A stretch of DNA of 60,135 bases. It comes from Algoriphagus aquaeductus (GTDB lineage Bacteria > Bacteroidota > Bacteroidia > Cytophagales > Cyclobacteriaceae). Where the stretch lies: positions 1 through 60,135 of the forward strand of contig NZ_QKTX01000022.1 in NCBI RefSeq assembly GCF_003253485.1. Direction: 5' to 3'. A program made the translations under genes and the position numbers. Of the stretch, positions 33,009-42,041 are shown piece after piece; the first letter of the stretch is position 1; every line of letters begins with the position of its first letter. Under the pieces are notes generated by a model that was not told the origin of the DNA, ran no database searches, and saw only the letters and a list, made by a program, of their open reading frames with translations.

Positions 33009-34052
33009 TTAATTATTCTCTGGTCTCAACTGACGGACGACCGCACCGGCCTGCCACATTTCAGACTCACGCAATTCTTTCAATTCAGCTTCAAGCTTCT
33101 CTCTGTAATCCGGCTTGGAGTTGGAATCGATGGATTTTTGAGCTTCCACTCCGGTTTTTACTGAGTTGTAAAGCGCCTCGAAAACCGGCTTGGTTGCATC
33201 ACGGAAAGGCTTCCACCAATCTAACGCTCCGCGCTGTGCGGTAGTAGAGCAATTGGCATACATCCAGTCCATGCCGTTTTCAGCAACCAACGGCATCAAA
33301 GACTGGGTCAATTCTTCTACAGTCTCATTGAATGCTTCGGAAGGAGTATGTCCGTTTGATCTCAACACTTCGTATTGAGCTGCGAAAATGCCCTGGATTG
33401 CGCCCATCAAGGTTCCTCTTTCTCCGGTCAAATCGGAAGTCACCTCGCGATAGAAATCTGTTTCAAAAAGGTAACCCGAACCAACACCAATACCCAATGC
33501 CACCACGCGGTCTTTAGCTTTGCCGGTAGCATCCTGATAGATGGCATAGGAAGAGTTCAAACCTCGACCTTCCACAAACATTCTTCTCAATGAAGTACCG
33601 GAACCTTTTGGAGCGACCAAGATCACGTCCACATCAGCAGGAGGAATAATGCCTGTTTTCTCTTTGTAGGTCACTCCAAAACCGTGAGAGAAATAAAGTG
33701 CTTTGCCTGGAGTCAGGTGTTTTTTTACCGTTGGCCAAAGAGCAATCTGACCCGCATCAGAGAGCAAAAACTGAAGAATTGTACCCTTTTGACAGGCTTC
33801 CTCGATCTCAAAAAGCGTCTCACCTGGAACCCAGCCATCGGCAATAGCCTTGTCCCAAGTTTTGGAGCCGCTACGCTGGCCGACGATCACGTTGAAGCCG
33901 TTGTCTTTCAGATTAAGTGCTTGTCCAGGTCCCTGTACACCGTAACCAATGACAGCAATGACTTCGTCTTTGAGCACTTCTCTTGCTTTTTCCAAAGGAA
34001 ATTCTTCCCGGGTAACTACGTTTTCTTCAACGTTTCCAAATTTCAATTTCAT
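33009..34052 (-). CDS. ilvC: Ketol-acid reductoisomerase
   Basis: A 347-residue NADPH-dependent enzyme that rearranges and reduces acetolactate or acetohydroxybutyrate. The Rossmann part contains VIGYGVQGPGQALNLKDNG, then NVIVGQRSGSKTWDKA, whose arginine and serine suggest NADPH binding. The KARI domain contains SDLTGERGTLMGAIQGIFAA with the metal-binding acidic residues. It has the short class I architecture (one knotted domain). A 132-base gap with a small hairpin separates it from ilvN. Confidence 0.97.
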   Translation of the reverse strand: MKLKFGNVEENVVTREEFPLEKAREVLKDEVIAVIGYGVQGPGQALNLKDNGFNVIVGQRSGSKTWDKAIADGWVPGETLFEIEEACQKGTILQFLLSDAGQIALWPTVKKHLTPGKALYFSHGFGVTYKEKTGIIPPADVDVILVAPKGSGTSLRRMFVEGRGLNSSYAIYQDATGKAKDRVVALGIGVGSGYLFETDFYREVTSDLTGERGTLMGAIQGIFAAQYEVLRSNGHTPSEAFNETVEELTQSLMPLVAENGMDWMYANCSTTAQRGALDWWKPFRDATKPVFEALYNSVKTGVEAQKSIDSNSKPDYREKLEAELKELRESEMWQAGAVVRQLRPENN

Positions 34053-34184
34053 AAGTCTGTAGTTTGATTTTTAAAGGCCTTATGGAATCTCGCCTAGCAA
34101 AAGAGCAGCCTAGCGGCTGAAAACTTCGGCAGGTTTGATTTCATAGTGTTGGATTTTTAGATTGTATAAACAGGTTTGAGATAA

Positions 34185-34685
34185 TTATTTAATAAACGAT
34201 TCTATGGTGAGCATTCGCTTGGCCACGGCCACACGACCCGAGCGGGCAAATTCCAGCAGACCATAGCCTTTGAGAATTTCGAGTAGTTCTTGTGTTTGTT
34301 CTTTGTGTCCGGTGAGTTCGAGCACCACAAAATCCGGCTCAGCCGCGATGATCTTGGCATTGTGCTGCCGGATGATTTTTTCCAAGCCTCCATCCAATCG
34401 GGAAACCGGAATCTTGTAAAGCGCGATTTCCTGATAGACCACGCCTTCATCTTCATGGTAGAAAGCTTTGATCACGTCGATGATTTTTTCGATCTGATTG
34501 ACGAGTTGGATGACCGTGTCTTCGTTGACCGTTACCTCGATGGTGATCCGGTGAATTCCCGGAATTCGACTCTCAGAGGCCGTGAGTGCATCGATATTGA
34601 TTCCACGACGGGTAAAAATGATCGTGATGCGGTTGAGAATTCCGATAAAGTTCTCGGTAATGACGAAAATGGTATATCTCTTCAT
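34185..34685 (-). CDS. ilvN: Acetolactate synthase small (regulatory) subunit
   Basis: A 166-residue regulatory subunit with an N-terminal ACT domain (YTIFVITENFIGILNRITII, GINIDALTASESRIPGIHRI) and a C-terminal small-subunit domain (AAEPDFVVLELTGHKEQTQE). It stimulates IlvB and conveys feedback inhibition by valine or leucine. It begins 9 bases after ilvB, typical coupling of the two subunits. Confidence 0.95.
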   Translation of the reverse strand: MKRYTIFVITENFIGILNRITIIFTRRGINIDALTASESRIPGIHRITIEVTVNEDTVIQLVNQIEKIIDVIKAFYHEDEGVVYQEIALYKIPVSRLDGGLEKIIRQHNAKIIAAEPDFVVLELTGHKEQTQELLEILKGYGLLEFARSGRVAVAKRMLTIESFIK

Positions 34686-34694
34686 AGGGTTGGA

Positions 34695-36386
34695 TTAGCT
34701 AAGTCTGACTTCCTCCACGGAACATCCGGTGGCGATCATAGGGAATACATTGTCTTCTTTTTCTACGACCACTTCAAGGAAAAATGGGCCATCATGGATC
34801 AGCATATCTTCTATGGCTTCCTGAAGATCTTGACGCTCGGTTACTTTCTGAGATTTAATGTTGTACGCCTCGGCGATCTTGACAAAGTCAGGATTATCCA
34901 GCTCGGTGAATGAATAGCGCTTGTCAAAAAACAACTGCTGCCACTGCCGAACCATACCGAGATAATTATTATTGAGAAGAACAATTTTGACCGGTGCCTT
35001 GGTCTGCATGATGGTGCCTAGCTCTTGAATGGTCATCTGGATTCCCCCATCTCCGACTACGCAAATCACCTGTCGGGAATAATCGTACATCTGAGCTCCA
35101 AGTGCTGCCGGCAAGGCAAAACCCATCGTGCCCAAACCTCCAGAAGTCACCTGAGTTCTGGGCTTTTTGTAATGGAAATACCTCCAGGCAATCATCTGAT
35201 GCTGACCAACATCCGTCACCAGCACTGCATCATCTGCCTTGTACTGATTAATCTGATGGATGACTTCACCCATGGTCAATCCCACTTTGGTAGGGGTAAG
35301 ATCATGCTGAACAACAGCCGCTTTTTCCTGCTGCTCGAGTTCACGGAATTTACCCATCCAAGCTTCATGCTTTTTTGCTGTGATGGCCTCAGTCAGCATG
35401 GCTAAACTTTCCCGGCAATCTCCCTGAACAGCCACGGTAGCTTTTACATTTTTATTGATTTCTGCCGGATCAAGTTCTAAGTGAATGACTTTGGCCTGCT
35501 TGGCATATCGTTTTAAATCACCGGTTACGCGATCATCAAACCGCATTCCCACGGCGATTAATACATCGCACTGATTTGTTAAAAGATTGGGCGCATAATT
35601 ACCATGCATTCCCAGCTTTCCGACGAAATTAGGATGTTCTTCAGAAAGTGCACCTGAACCCAGGAGTGTGGAAGCAGCCGGAATTCCGGATTTGTCCAAG
35701 AAAAACTTGAGCTCGGATTCTGCTTTTCCCAAAACTACCCCCTGACCAAAAAGGAGATAAGGCCTTTCCGCCTGATTGATCAGTTCGGCAGCTTCTTTAA
35801 TGGCTGACTGATCTATAGGGTGATGAGTTTTATACGATCTAAAGCCCAAACAAGGCACATAATTGAACTCTCCGAAATCGACCTGGGCATTTTTGGTAAT
35901 ATCGATCAACACAGGCCCGGGACGACCGGATCTGGCTATATAAAATCCTTTGGCAATCGCCGGTGCAATATCTTCCACCCTTCTTACCTGAAAATTCCAC
36001 TTTGTACCCGGCATAGATATCCCGACTACGTCAGTTTCCTGAAAAGCATCGGTACCCAATAAGTGTGCGGCCACCTGACCGGTGATACAGACTAAAGGTG
36101 TGCTGTCAATCTGCGCATCAGCCAAACCCGTAATCAAATTGGTGGCGCCGGGGCCTGAGGTAGCAAGGCAGACTCCGACTTTGCCTGAGACTCGGGCATA
36201 ACCTTGAGCAGCATGAATGGCTCCCTGCTCGTGGCGGGTGAGCACATGCTTGATCTGATCATGATAGTCATACAACGCATCATAGACCGGCATGATTGCA
36301 CCTCCGGGATACCCGAAGATCAGCTCGGCCTGCTCAGCGATCAGCGAGCGCACGACGATGTCGGCTCCTCTCATCATGTCCTTCAT
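34695..36386 (-). CDS. ilvB: Acetolactate synthase large subunit
   Basis: A 563-residue thiamine-diphosphate and FAD enzyme catalysing the first common step of valine, leucine and isoleucine synthesis. The N-terminal TPP domain includes LIFGYPGGAIMPVYDALYDY, the conserved glutamate in TRHEQGAIHAAQGYARVSGK and ATSGPGATN. The FAD/middle domain spans about 190-325. The C-terminal TPP motif is VGDGGIQMTIQELGTIMQTK with NNNYLGMVRQWQ. It starts 5 bases after ilvD and precedes ilvN by 9 bases. Confidence 0.97.
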   Translation of the reverse strand: MKDMMRGADIVVRSLIAEQAELIFGYPGGAIMPVYDALYDYHDQIKHVLTRHEQGAIHAAQGYARVSGKVGVCLATSGPGATNLITGLADAQIDSTPLVCITGQVAAHLLGTDAFQETDVVGISMPGTKWNFQVRRVEDIAPAIAKGFYIARSGRPGPVLIDITKNAQVDFGEFNYVPCLGFRSYKTHHPIDQSAIKEAAELINQAERPYLLFGQGVVLGKAESELKFFLDKSGIPAASTLLGSGALSEEHPNFVGKLGMHGNYAPNLLTNQCDVLIAVGMRFDDRVTGDLKRYAKQAKVIHLELDPAEINKNVKATVAVQGDCRESLAMLTEAITAKKHEAWMGKFRELEQQEKAAVVQHDLTPTKVGLTMGEVIHQINQYKADDAVLVTDVGQHQMIAWRYFHYKKPRTQVTSGGLGTMGFALPAALGAQMYDYSRQVICVVGDGGIQMTIQELGTIMQTKAPVKIVLLNNNYLGMVRQWQQLFFDKRYSFTELDNPDFVKIAEAYNIKSQKVTERQDLQEAIEDMLIHDGPFFLEVVVEKEDNVFPMIATGCSVEEVRLS

Positions 36387-36391
36387 AGGCT

Positions 36392-38080
36392 TTAGAATTT
36401 ATCCGTAACGCACCCTTCGGATGCAGTAGCTACTAGTTTGTTGTACTTCTTGAGGGTTCCCTGAAGTCCCTCGATCGGCTTGGGAGACCAAGATTTTTTG
36501 CGTTCCGCAAATTCTGCTTCGGTGACCTCTACCGATAGCTTGAAATTGTCCGCATCGATCGTGATGATATCCCCATCCTTCAGCAGACCAATCGGCCCAC
36601 CACACCAAGCTTCGGGCGTCACGTGGCCCACGACAAATCCGTGAGTGCCTCCAGAAAATCGCCCATCTGTGATCAAGGCCACGTCCGAACCCAACCCTGC
36701 ACCAATGATCATCGAAGTAGGCTTTAGCATTTCCGGCATCCCCGGTGCTCCTTTTGGACCGACATTTCGGATGACTACTACATCGCCTGCTTTTACTTTA
36801 TGATCCCGGATGGCTTCATTGGCTTCCAATTCAGAATCAAAAACCACCGCAGGACCTGTGAAAGCCGTCCCTTCTTTTCCGGTGATTTTGGATACCGCAC
36901 CTTCTGGGGCGAGATTTCCTTTCAGAATACAGAGATGACCTGACTTTTTGATTGGGGTCTCCAGTGGATGAATCACATTGACCATCGATGGCACAATAGG
37001 ATCGATGTTCGCTAGGTTTTCTGCCACGGTCTTCCCGGTCACGGTGATGCAATCCCCATGGAGAAATCCATTGTTGAGCAGGTATTTCATAAATGCAGGA
37101 AGCCCGCCTTGCTCGTAGAGATCCTCCATCATGAATTTGCCCGAAGGTTTGAAATCACCAATGAGTGGTGTTTTGGCATTGATTGCTTTGAAATCTTCCA
37201 GGGTGAATTCTACACCTGCGGTACGAGCAATCGCCAGGATGTGCAAAACAGCATTGGTACTTCCGCCAAGGGCAATCGCAACTGTTACCGCATTTTCGAT
37301 GCTTTTGCGTGTGACGATATCTTTTGGTTTGATATCTTTTTCCAGAAGGATACGCATATACTTATTGACATCCTGACACTCCTTCAGCTTTTCGGCTGAG
37401 TTTGCCGGATTGGAGGAGGAATAAGGAAGAGACATTCCCATGGCTTCGATCGCAGAGGACATGGTATTGGCCGTGTACATTCCACCGCAGGCCCCTTTTC
37501 CCGGACAGGAATTACGGATCACCCCATCATAATCTTCATCGGAAATAGTGCCTTGGATTCTTTTCCCAAAAGCTTCAAAAGCGGAAACGATATTGAGTTT
37601 TTCACCTTTGTAATTTCCGGAAGCAATGGTTCCCCCATAGACCATAATGGCCGGCCGGTTAATTCTCAACATCCCCATCACTGCGCCGGGCATATTTTTA
37701 TCGCAACCCGCTACTGCTACACAACCATCAAAGGAGTGTCCCAGAATAAAGGACTCAATCGAGTCAGCAATGATATCTCTGGAAACCAACGAATACCGCA
37801 TCCCAAGCGTACCCATGGAGGTGCCGTCAGAAATCCCGATGGTATTAAAAACCAAACCGGTCAGATCATATTCCTGAGAGGAAGCTTTGATCAGACCGGC
37901 AAAGTCATTGAGGTGCATATTGCAGGGATTGCTTTCATAGCCGCAGCTCGCTATCCCCACAAAGGGTTGTTTCATTTTTTTATCTGACAAGCCAGTGGCA
38001 TACAGCATGGCTTTTCCTGCCGGATGCTCGTCGTTGTCGCTGATTTCCCAACTGTACTTTTTGAGATTGTTCTGGGTCAT
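36392..38080 (-). CDS. ilvD: Dihydroxy-acid dehydratase
   Basis: A 562-residue iron-sulfur dehydratase that forms the 2-oxo acids of valine and isoleucine. Cluster cysteines are in VGIASCGYESNPCNMHL (near 44), AGCDKNMPGAVMGMLRINRP (near 123) and NSCPGKGACGGMYTANTMSS (near 190). The C-terminal part has TDGRFSGGTHGFVVGHVTPE. It is the first structural gene of the operon and lies 14 bases after an attenuator hairpin, with a leader peptide gene further upstream. Confidence 0.97.
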   Translation of the reverse strand: MTQNNLKKYSWEISDNDEHPAGKAMLYATGLSDKKMKQPFVGIASCGYESNPCNMHLNDFAGLIKASSQEYDLTGLVFNTIGISDGTSMGTLGMRYSLVSRDIIADSIESFILGHSFDGCVAVAGCDKNMPGAVMGMLRINRPAIMVYGGTIASGNYKGEKLNIVSAFEAFGKRIQGTISDEDYDGVIRNSCPGKGACGGMYTANTMSSAIEAMGMSLPYSSSNPANSAEKLKECQDVNKYMRILLEKDIKPKDIVTRKSIENAVTVAIALGGSTNAVLHILAIARTAGVEFTLEDFKAINAKTPLIGDFKPSGKFMMEDLYEQGGLPAFMKYLLNNGFLHGDCITVTGKTVAENLANIDPIVPSMVNVIHPLETPIKKSGHLCILKGNLAPEGAVSKITGKEGTAFTGPAVVFDSELEANEAIRDHKVKAGDVVVIRNVGPKGAPGMPEMLKPTSMIIGAGLGSDVALITDGRFSGGTHGFVVGHVTPEAWCGGPIGLLKDGDIITIDADNFKLSVEVTEAEFAERKKSWSPKPIEGLQGTLKKYNKLVATASEGCVTDKF

Positions 38081-38093
38081 AGGTCTGGTAAAT

Positions 38094-38125
38094 AAAAAAA
38101 GTGCCTCAGGTTAGTGAGGCACTTT
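38094..38125 (-). terminator. Attenuator terminator of the ilv-leu operon
   Basis: On the minus strand: AAA-GTGCCTCA-CTAACC-TGAGGCAC followed by seven T. Arms are at 38115-38122 and 38101-38108, extendable by three A-T pairs. It sits between the leader peptide and ilvD. Its first arm is also complementary to the leader-stop segment at 38156-38165, giving an alternative antiterminator. Confidence 0.88.
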
Positions 38126-38165
38126 AGATTTTATATGCTGGATAGTATATGGTCTAGTGCCTCAC
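38114..38165 (-). promoter_or_regulatory. Antiterminator pairing region
   Basis: Minus-strand GTGAGGCACT (38165-38156), overlapping the leader stop codon, is perfectly complementary over 10 bases to AGTGCCTCAC (38123-38114), the first arm of the terminator. The two structures are mutually exclusive. A ribosome that completes the leader would cover the first segment and allow the terminator to form; a ribosome stalled on Leu/Ile/Val codons would leave it free to block the terminator. Confidence 0.8.
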
Positions 38166-38218
38166 TTCGAAAATCCGATGAGAATAATAAAGCTTAGCAG
38201 GACGACCAATGGATACAT
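38162..38218 (-). CDS. Leader peptide of the branched-chain amino acid operon
   Basis: An 18-residue frame, MYPLVVLLSFIILIGFSK, in which nine of 18 residues are Leu, Ile or Val, in two clusters (LVVLL and IILI). It ends at TGA 38164-38162, inside the strand that can form the antiterminator. This matches the logic of enterobacterial ilv leader peptides: starvation for any branched-chain amino acid stalls the ribosome in the peptide. The frame is far too short for gene finders; I support it by the codon content, the position and the two alternative RNA structures together. Confidence 0.85.
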   Translation of the reverse strand: MYPLVVLLSFIILIGFSK

Positions 38219-38608
38219 AGCGTGGTTTGAGAGAATATGCTTCGTTGACGAATCACATGACAATATTAAAACTCAAATCCGAGACTTACAATATTTAATT
38301 CTTCACTTAGGAATATTTACAGTTAATAAAATTGGGCTTAAAGTTTTTTTTTGAAATTTAATTTCTTTTTTTAGTAAAATTCAAAATCATTATTTAGAAA
38401 TTCTTGCAATTTCGGGCTAAGACCAAAATTTTGTATCGATTTTCTTATTCTTCAAATTTTTCTAAAAAAGACCTGCTTTTTTTTAAGATAAAAATTGATA
38501 TAATGTCAATTTTCCAATAAATACAGAAATGATTAGAGAATCTTCAATATCCATTTGAGAGTATTCACAGCCGATAATTCGGTTAATTTTGTCCAAACTG
38601 ATTAATCG
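38219..38608. other. 390-nt AT-rich divergent intergenic region
   Basis: Lies between the ilv leader (-) and ispE (+). On the minus strand TAATATTG (38268-38261) with TTG 20 nt upstream (38291-38289) is a possible ilv promoter that would start about 36 nt before the leader ATG; the match is imperfect. On the plus strand TAATTTTG (38584-38591) fits the -7 consensus for ispE, but no TTTG lies at the expected distance. The middle is a run of A/T with no recognisable gene. Confidence 0.5.
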
Positions 38609-39415
38609 ATGATTTCATTTCCAAACGCCAAAATCAACCTAGGTCTCCATATCACTTCCAAAAGAAAGGATGGATACCACGAAATCGAAACCTGTATGGT
38701 GCCGATCCCACTTTTTGATGCGTTGGAAATGATTGTGGACAAGAAACCAAGCTGGTCCTCTTCGGGATTATCTATCCCTGGAGAGCCCAAAGACAACCTG
38801 ATCCTTAAGGCCGAAAAACTGATCAAAAAAGACTTTCAAGGTTTACCCAATCTCAACATCCATCTGCACAAAAACATCCCCATGGGTGCAGGGCTCGGAG
38901 GAGGCTCGGCCGATGGTGCTTTTGCCTTGAAGTTGATGAACAATCTCTTTGACCTGCACTTGGATGATTTCTTTCTGGAAGAATATGCCGTCGAACTAGG
39001 AAGTGACTGCCCTTTTTTCATCGAAAATACGCCAAAGATCGCCCGCGGCCGAGGTGAAATCCTGGAGTCCATCGACCTTTCATTAAAGGGAAGCTATCTC
39101 GTTTTGATCAATCCGGGTATCCACGTAGGTACCAAGGAAGCTTATGCAGGGGTTACTCCCGCGCCTCCAAAAGTAAAACTCGAGGAGGTATTGTCGGACC
39201 GAAGTCGCTGGAAAGCTGAACTGGTGAATGATTTTGAGCCCAGCATTTTCAAAAACCATCCGGAAATCGCCGAAATCAAGAAAAAAATGTATTCCGACGG
39301 AGCATATTATGCAGCCATGTCCGGATCGGGATCGAGTGTGTTTGGATTATTTGACAACCAACCTTCTGAAATAGAATTTTCAGATCAATATTTTAGATTT
39401 GAAAGTTTTTTGTAA
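38609..39415 (+). CDS. ispE: 4-diphosphocytidyl-2-C-methyl-D-erythritol kinase
   Basis: A 268-residue GHMP kinase of the non-mevalonate isoprenoid pathway, phosphorylating the 2-hydroxyl of CDP-methylerythritol. It starts FPNAKINLGLHITSKRKDGY (substrate-binding Asn, Lys and His), has the ATP loop PMGAGLGGGSADGAFALKLM near residue 91, and AMSGSGSSVFGLF near 235. Length is slightly shorter than the E. coli enzyme (283). It stands alone, divergent from the ilv operon, before a MazEF-type pair. Confidence 0.96.
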   Translation: MISFPNAKINLGLHITSKRKDGYHEIETCMVPIPLFDALEMIVDKKPSWSSSGLSIPGEPKDNLILKAEKLIKKDFQGLPNLNIHLHKNIPMGAGLGGGSADGAFALKLMNNLFDLHLDDFFLEEYAVELGSDCPFFIENTPKIARGRGEILESIDLSLKGSYLVLINPGIHVGTKEAYAGVTPAPPKVKLEEVLSDRSRWKAELVNDFEPSIFKNHPEIAEIKKKMYSDGAYYAAMSGSGSSVFGLFDNQPSEIEFSDQYFRFESFL

Positions 39416-39484
39416 ATATCTCAAGACTAATTGGTTGTAAATTGAAAATGATTTTATATTTGTAATCTATAAATATAAATCACA

Positions 39485-39727
39485 ATGGCCACCTTCACCA
39501 GTACACTACCTGACGATCTCCTTCAGCGACTTGCTGACTACGCCAAGAAGCTTTCTCTGCCCAAAAATAAATTGATAGAGAATGCACTGAACCTCTACCT
39601 GGATCACCTCAAGAGGGCCGAGTATGCCAAATCTTATCGACAGGCAGCACAGGATGAAGACATTCTGATGGTAGCTGAAGAAGGAATGGACGACTACTTG
39701 AAGCAGATCGAAGATGAGGCAGGGTGA
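39485..39727 (+). CDS. Ribbon-helix-helix antitoxin (CopG/MazE-like)
   Basis: An 80-residue protein with the start FTSTLPDDLLQRLADYAKKL and NKLIENALNLYLDHLKRAEY, characteristic of a ribbon-helix-helix DNA-binding N terminus; the acidic C terminus (EEGMDDYLKQIEDEAG) would bind the toxin. The gene overlaps the following mazF-like gene by 14 bases. Together they form a type II toxin-antitoxin pair; autoregulation is expected from the fold. Confidence 0.85.
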   Translation: MATFTSTLPDDLLQRLADYAKKLSLPKNKLIENALNLYLDHLKRAEYAKSYRQAAQDEDILMVAEEGMDDYLKQIEDEAG

Positions 39728-40046
39728 AATCTGGATGTCAGATCTGAATCCAGTCATCGGATCTGAACAAGCTGGCAGAAGACCAGTAGTCATCCTAAGC
39801 GGCAACTTGATGAATAAATTTCTGCAAGTGGTGATTACAGCGCCTCTTACTTCCAAAATCAAAAACTATCAGGGAAATCCTATTTTAACTCCTTCTCCTG
39901 TGAATGGGCTAAAGCTGGAGTCTGAACTGATGGTTTTTCATATCCGATCCCTTTCCAAAAATAGATTGATCGAAAAAATCGGAGAAATCTCCAAAGAGGA
40001 ATTGCAGAAGGCACTTGCTACACTTCAAGATATCACGACGCTTTGA
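39714..40046 (+). CDS. MazF/PemK family mRNA interferase toxin
   Basis: A 110-residue toxin of the MazF/PemK family that cuts single-stranded RNA at short sequences. Motifs: RQGEIWMSDLNPVIGSEQAG at the start (family QGEIWxxDLxPxxGxEQ), RRPVVILSG near 22, and LMVFHIRSLSKNRLIEKIG near 70. Its start lies within the antitoxin gene. The convergent EamA gene begins 3 bases after its stop, on the other strand. Confidence 0.93.
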   Translation: MRQGEIWMSDLNPVIGSEQAGRRPVVILSGNLMNKFLQVVITAPLTSKIKNYQGNPILTPSPVNGLKLESELMVFHIRSLSKNRLIEKIGEISKEELQKALATLQDITTL

Positions 40047-40049
40047 TTT

Positions 40050-40964
40050 TCAACTAATTACTTTGGGGGTTTTTCTCCGCTTGTTCCAGTAATTCAATAC
40101 CGGATAGATCAGAACCGAGATCAGAATTATCAAGGTGCCCAAATAAAACTGAGGAGTCATTTTTTCACTTTCTCCAAAAACCATCACCGCCAGCAAAATC
40201 CCATAGACTGGCTCCAAATTGATCGTCAAATTGATCGAGAAAACCGGAAGGCGCTTCATTAGGTCCACGGAAACCGAAAAGGCATAGACCGTACAAACAC
40301 CTGCCAAAATCAACAACCAGAACCAATCCATTCCTCTCCAAGCCCACTGAATCGGAGTTCCATCAGTAAGAAACGCGGCATAAATCGGCATAAAAAGCAG
40401 GGCAAAAAGGGACGCTGACGCCATTTCATAAAGCGTGATTTGATACGGCGTATGACGCAAAGTCAATCGACCATTCAGCACGGAGAAAAGAGCCCCCAGA
40501 AAGGCTGACATCAAAGCCATGGACAATCCGACCCAATAACCTGTCTCAAATTGAAAAATCACCAGCAAGCCCGAAATCACCATCAGTCCAAGCGCGACCT
40601 CATACCACTTTATTTTGGTTCGGTTGACCATCGGTTCCACAAAGGCAGTCCAAAGGGAAGTAGTGGCCATACCTGCCAAGCACACTGAGGCAGTCGAAAG
40701 TCGTGCTGACCAGAAAAAGAAAATCCAGTGGAGCGAAATCAACACCCCTACTCCGGCGATTTTGAGCAATTCGGGTGGGGTGACGATCATGGATTTTTTC
40801 CTTAAAATCATGACCAAAGCCACGCCAATGGTGGCAATCCCCGTCCTGTAAAACACCAGCTCCAATGAAGGCAAACTGATGAGTAATCCCAAAATGGCGG
40901 TAAAACCCCAAATCAATACAATAAAATGGAGAAGCAAATAGTCTTTGAAAGATCCAGACTGCAT
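40050..40964 (-). CDS. EamA family (DMT superfamily) transporter
   Basis: A 304-residue inner-membrane protein with about ten hydrophobic segments arranged as two EamA repeats (residues about 10-140 and 150-290). It contains HFIVLIWGFTAILGLLISLP at the start and FSINLTINLEPVYGILLAVM in the second half, the usual conserved EamA region. These proteins export metabolites or drugs; the substrate is unknown. Its start is adjacent to the stop of the LptF/G-type gene, so it is cotranscribed with it and with tgt. Confidence 0.9.
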   Translation of the reverse strand: MQSGSFKDYLLLHFIVLIWGFTAILGLLISLPSLELVFYRTGIATIGVALVMILRKKSMIVTPPELLKIAGVGVLISLHWIFFFWSARLSTASVCLAGMATTSLWTAFVEPMVNRTKIKWYEVALGLMVISGLLVIFQFETGYWVGLSMALMSAFLGALFSVLNGRLTLRHTPYQITLYEMASASLFALLFMPIYAAFLTDGTPIQWAWRGMDWFWLLILAGVCTVYAFSVSVDLMKRLPVFSINLTINLEPVYGILLAVMVFGESEKMTPQFYLGTLIILISVLIYPVLNYWNKRRKTPKVIS

Positions 40965-42038
40965 CTACCTCGGAACTGTTTTATAGAGCAGCAAACCCGT
41001 GAGCGCAAAAACAATATTGGGAAGCCAAACCGCCAATATCGGAAATTGGGTACCGGCCTCGGCAAATGTCCTTGAAAGAATAAATAAGAGAATATAAATA
41101 AAGGCCAATAAAAATCCCATTGCGATTTGAAACCCAGAACCCCCGCGTGTTTTTCTGGCAGACATAATTACCCCGATAAAAGTAAGAATTAGCGCAGCGA
41201 ATGGGGACATAAACCGAACATAGCGTTCGATTCGGTAATAACTCACATTATCGGCGCCACGGTCCTCCAATATTTTGATCTGCTTACTTAATTCCGGAAG
41301 TTTTAACGTCTCATGATGATTTTCGGGCAAATTGAAATCTGTGGGAGTAATAGAAAGAACCGTGTCTAATTCAGAGCCAACTTGATAATCCTCTCCGTAC
41401 TCCTTTAAAACGCGAAGCCTCCAGTTTTCGAGCCTCCATACATTTTTCGCTGTATCCCACTGGATCCGATCAGACGAAAGCTTGGACAGCAGTTGGCCAT
41501 CACGGATTTCCTCCAAGGTAAATTGGTATCCCGTATTTCCATGTCTATAAAATCTACTGATATAAGCATAGGCATCTGGTCCTACTTTGATATGAATGTT
41601 CGGATCAGTGGAAGCCTGTCCTTTTTCAAGGTATTGAATTTTAAAAGCACTTACTCCTGCTGTAGCACCGGGAAGCACCCATCCATTCAATAAAAAACTG
41701 ATTGCTCCGATCATAGAGGCGGCTATCAAGAAAGGCCGAAGCATCCTCATAAAACTCACCCCAGAACTCAAAATGGCAACTATTTCAGTTCTACCGGCCA
41801 TTTTGGAAGTTATGAAAATCACTGCGATAAAGACCGTAATGGGTGTAAGCAGGTTATTAAGATATAACCCATAATTCCCCATGTACATCAGGATATCCTT
41901 GGTCGGTACTTGATTCCGAATGTAGGTGTCATTTTTCTCTGTAAAATCCAAAACCAATACCACCAGAATCAGCATGACCACTACAAAAAAATAGGTCTTC
42001 AAAAATTCCTTAATGATCAGTTTGTCGAGGATCTTCAT
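40965..42038 (-). CDS. LptF/LptG family permease
   Basis: A 357-residue permease of the lipopolysaccharide export family. It has an N-terminal pair of membrane segments (LIIKEFLKTYFFVVVMLILV and beyond), a periplasmic beta-jellyroll middle (about 120-255), and C-terminal membrane segments with RYVRFMSPFAALILTFIGVI. In the LptB2FG complex these chains extract LPS from the inner membrane. Only one such gene is seen here; the partner must lie elsewhere. It lies 3 bases after tgt. Confidence 0.88.
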   Translation of the reverse strand: MKILDKLIIKEFLKTYFFVVVMLILVVLVLDFTEKNDTYIRNQVPTKDILMYMGNYGLYLNNLLTPITVFIAVIFITSKMAGRTEIVAILSSGVSFMRMLRPFLIAASMIGAISFLLNGWVLPGATAGVSAFKIQYLEKGQASTDPNIHIKVGPDAYAYISRFYRHGNTGYQFTLEEIRDGQLLSKLSSDRIQWDTAKNVWRLENWRLRVLKEYGEDYQVGSELDTVLSITPTDFNLPENHHETLKLPELSKQIKILEDRGADNVSYYRIERYVRFMSPFAALILTFIGVIMSARKTRGGSGFQIAMGFLLAFIYILLFILSRTFAEAGTQFPILAVWLPNIVFALTGLLLYKTVPR

Positions 42039-42041
42039 ATA

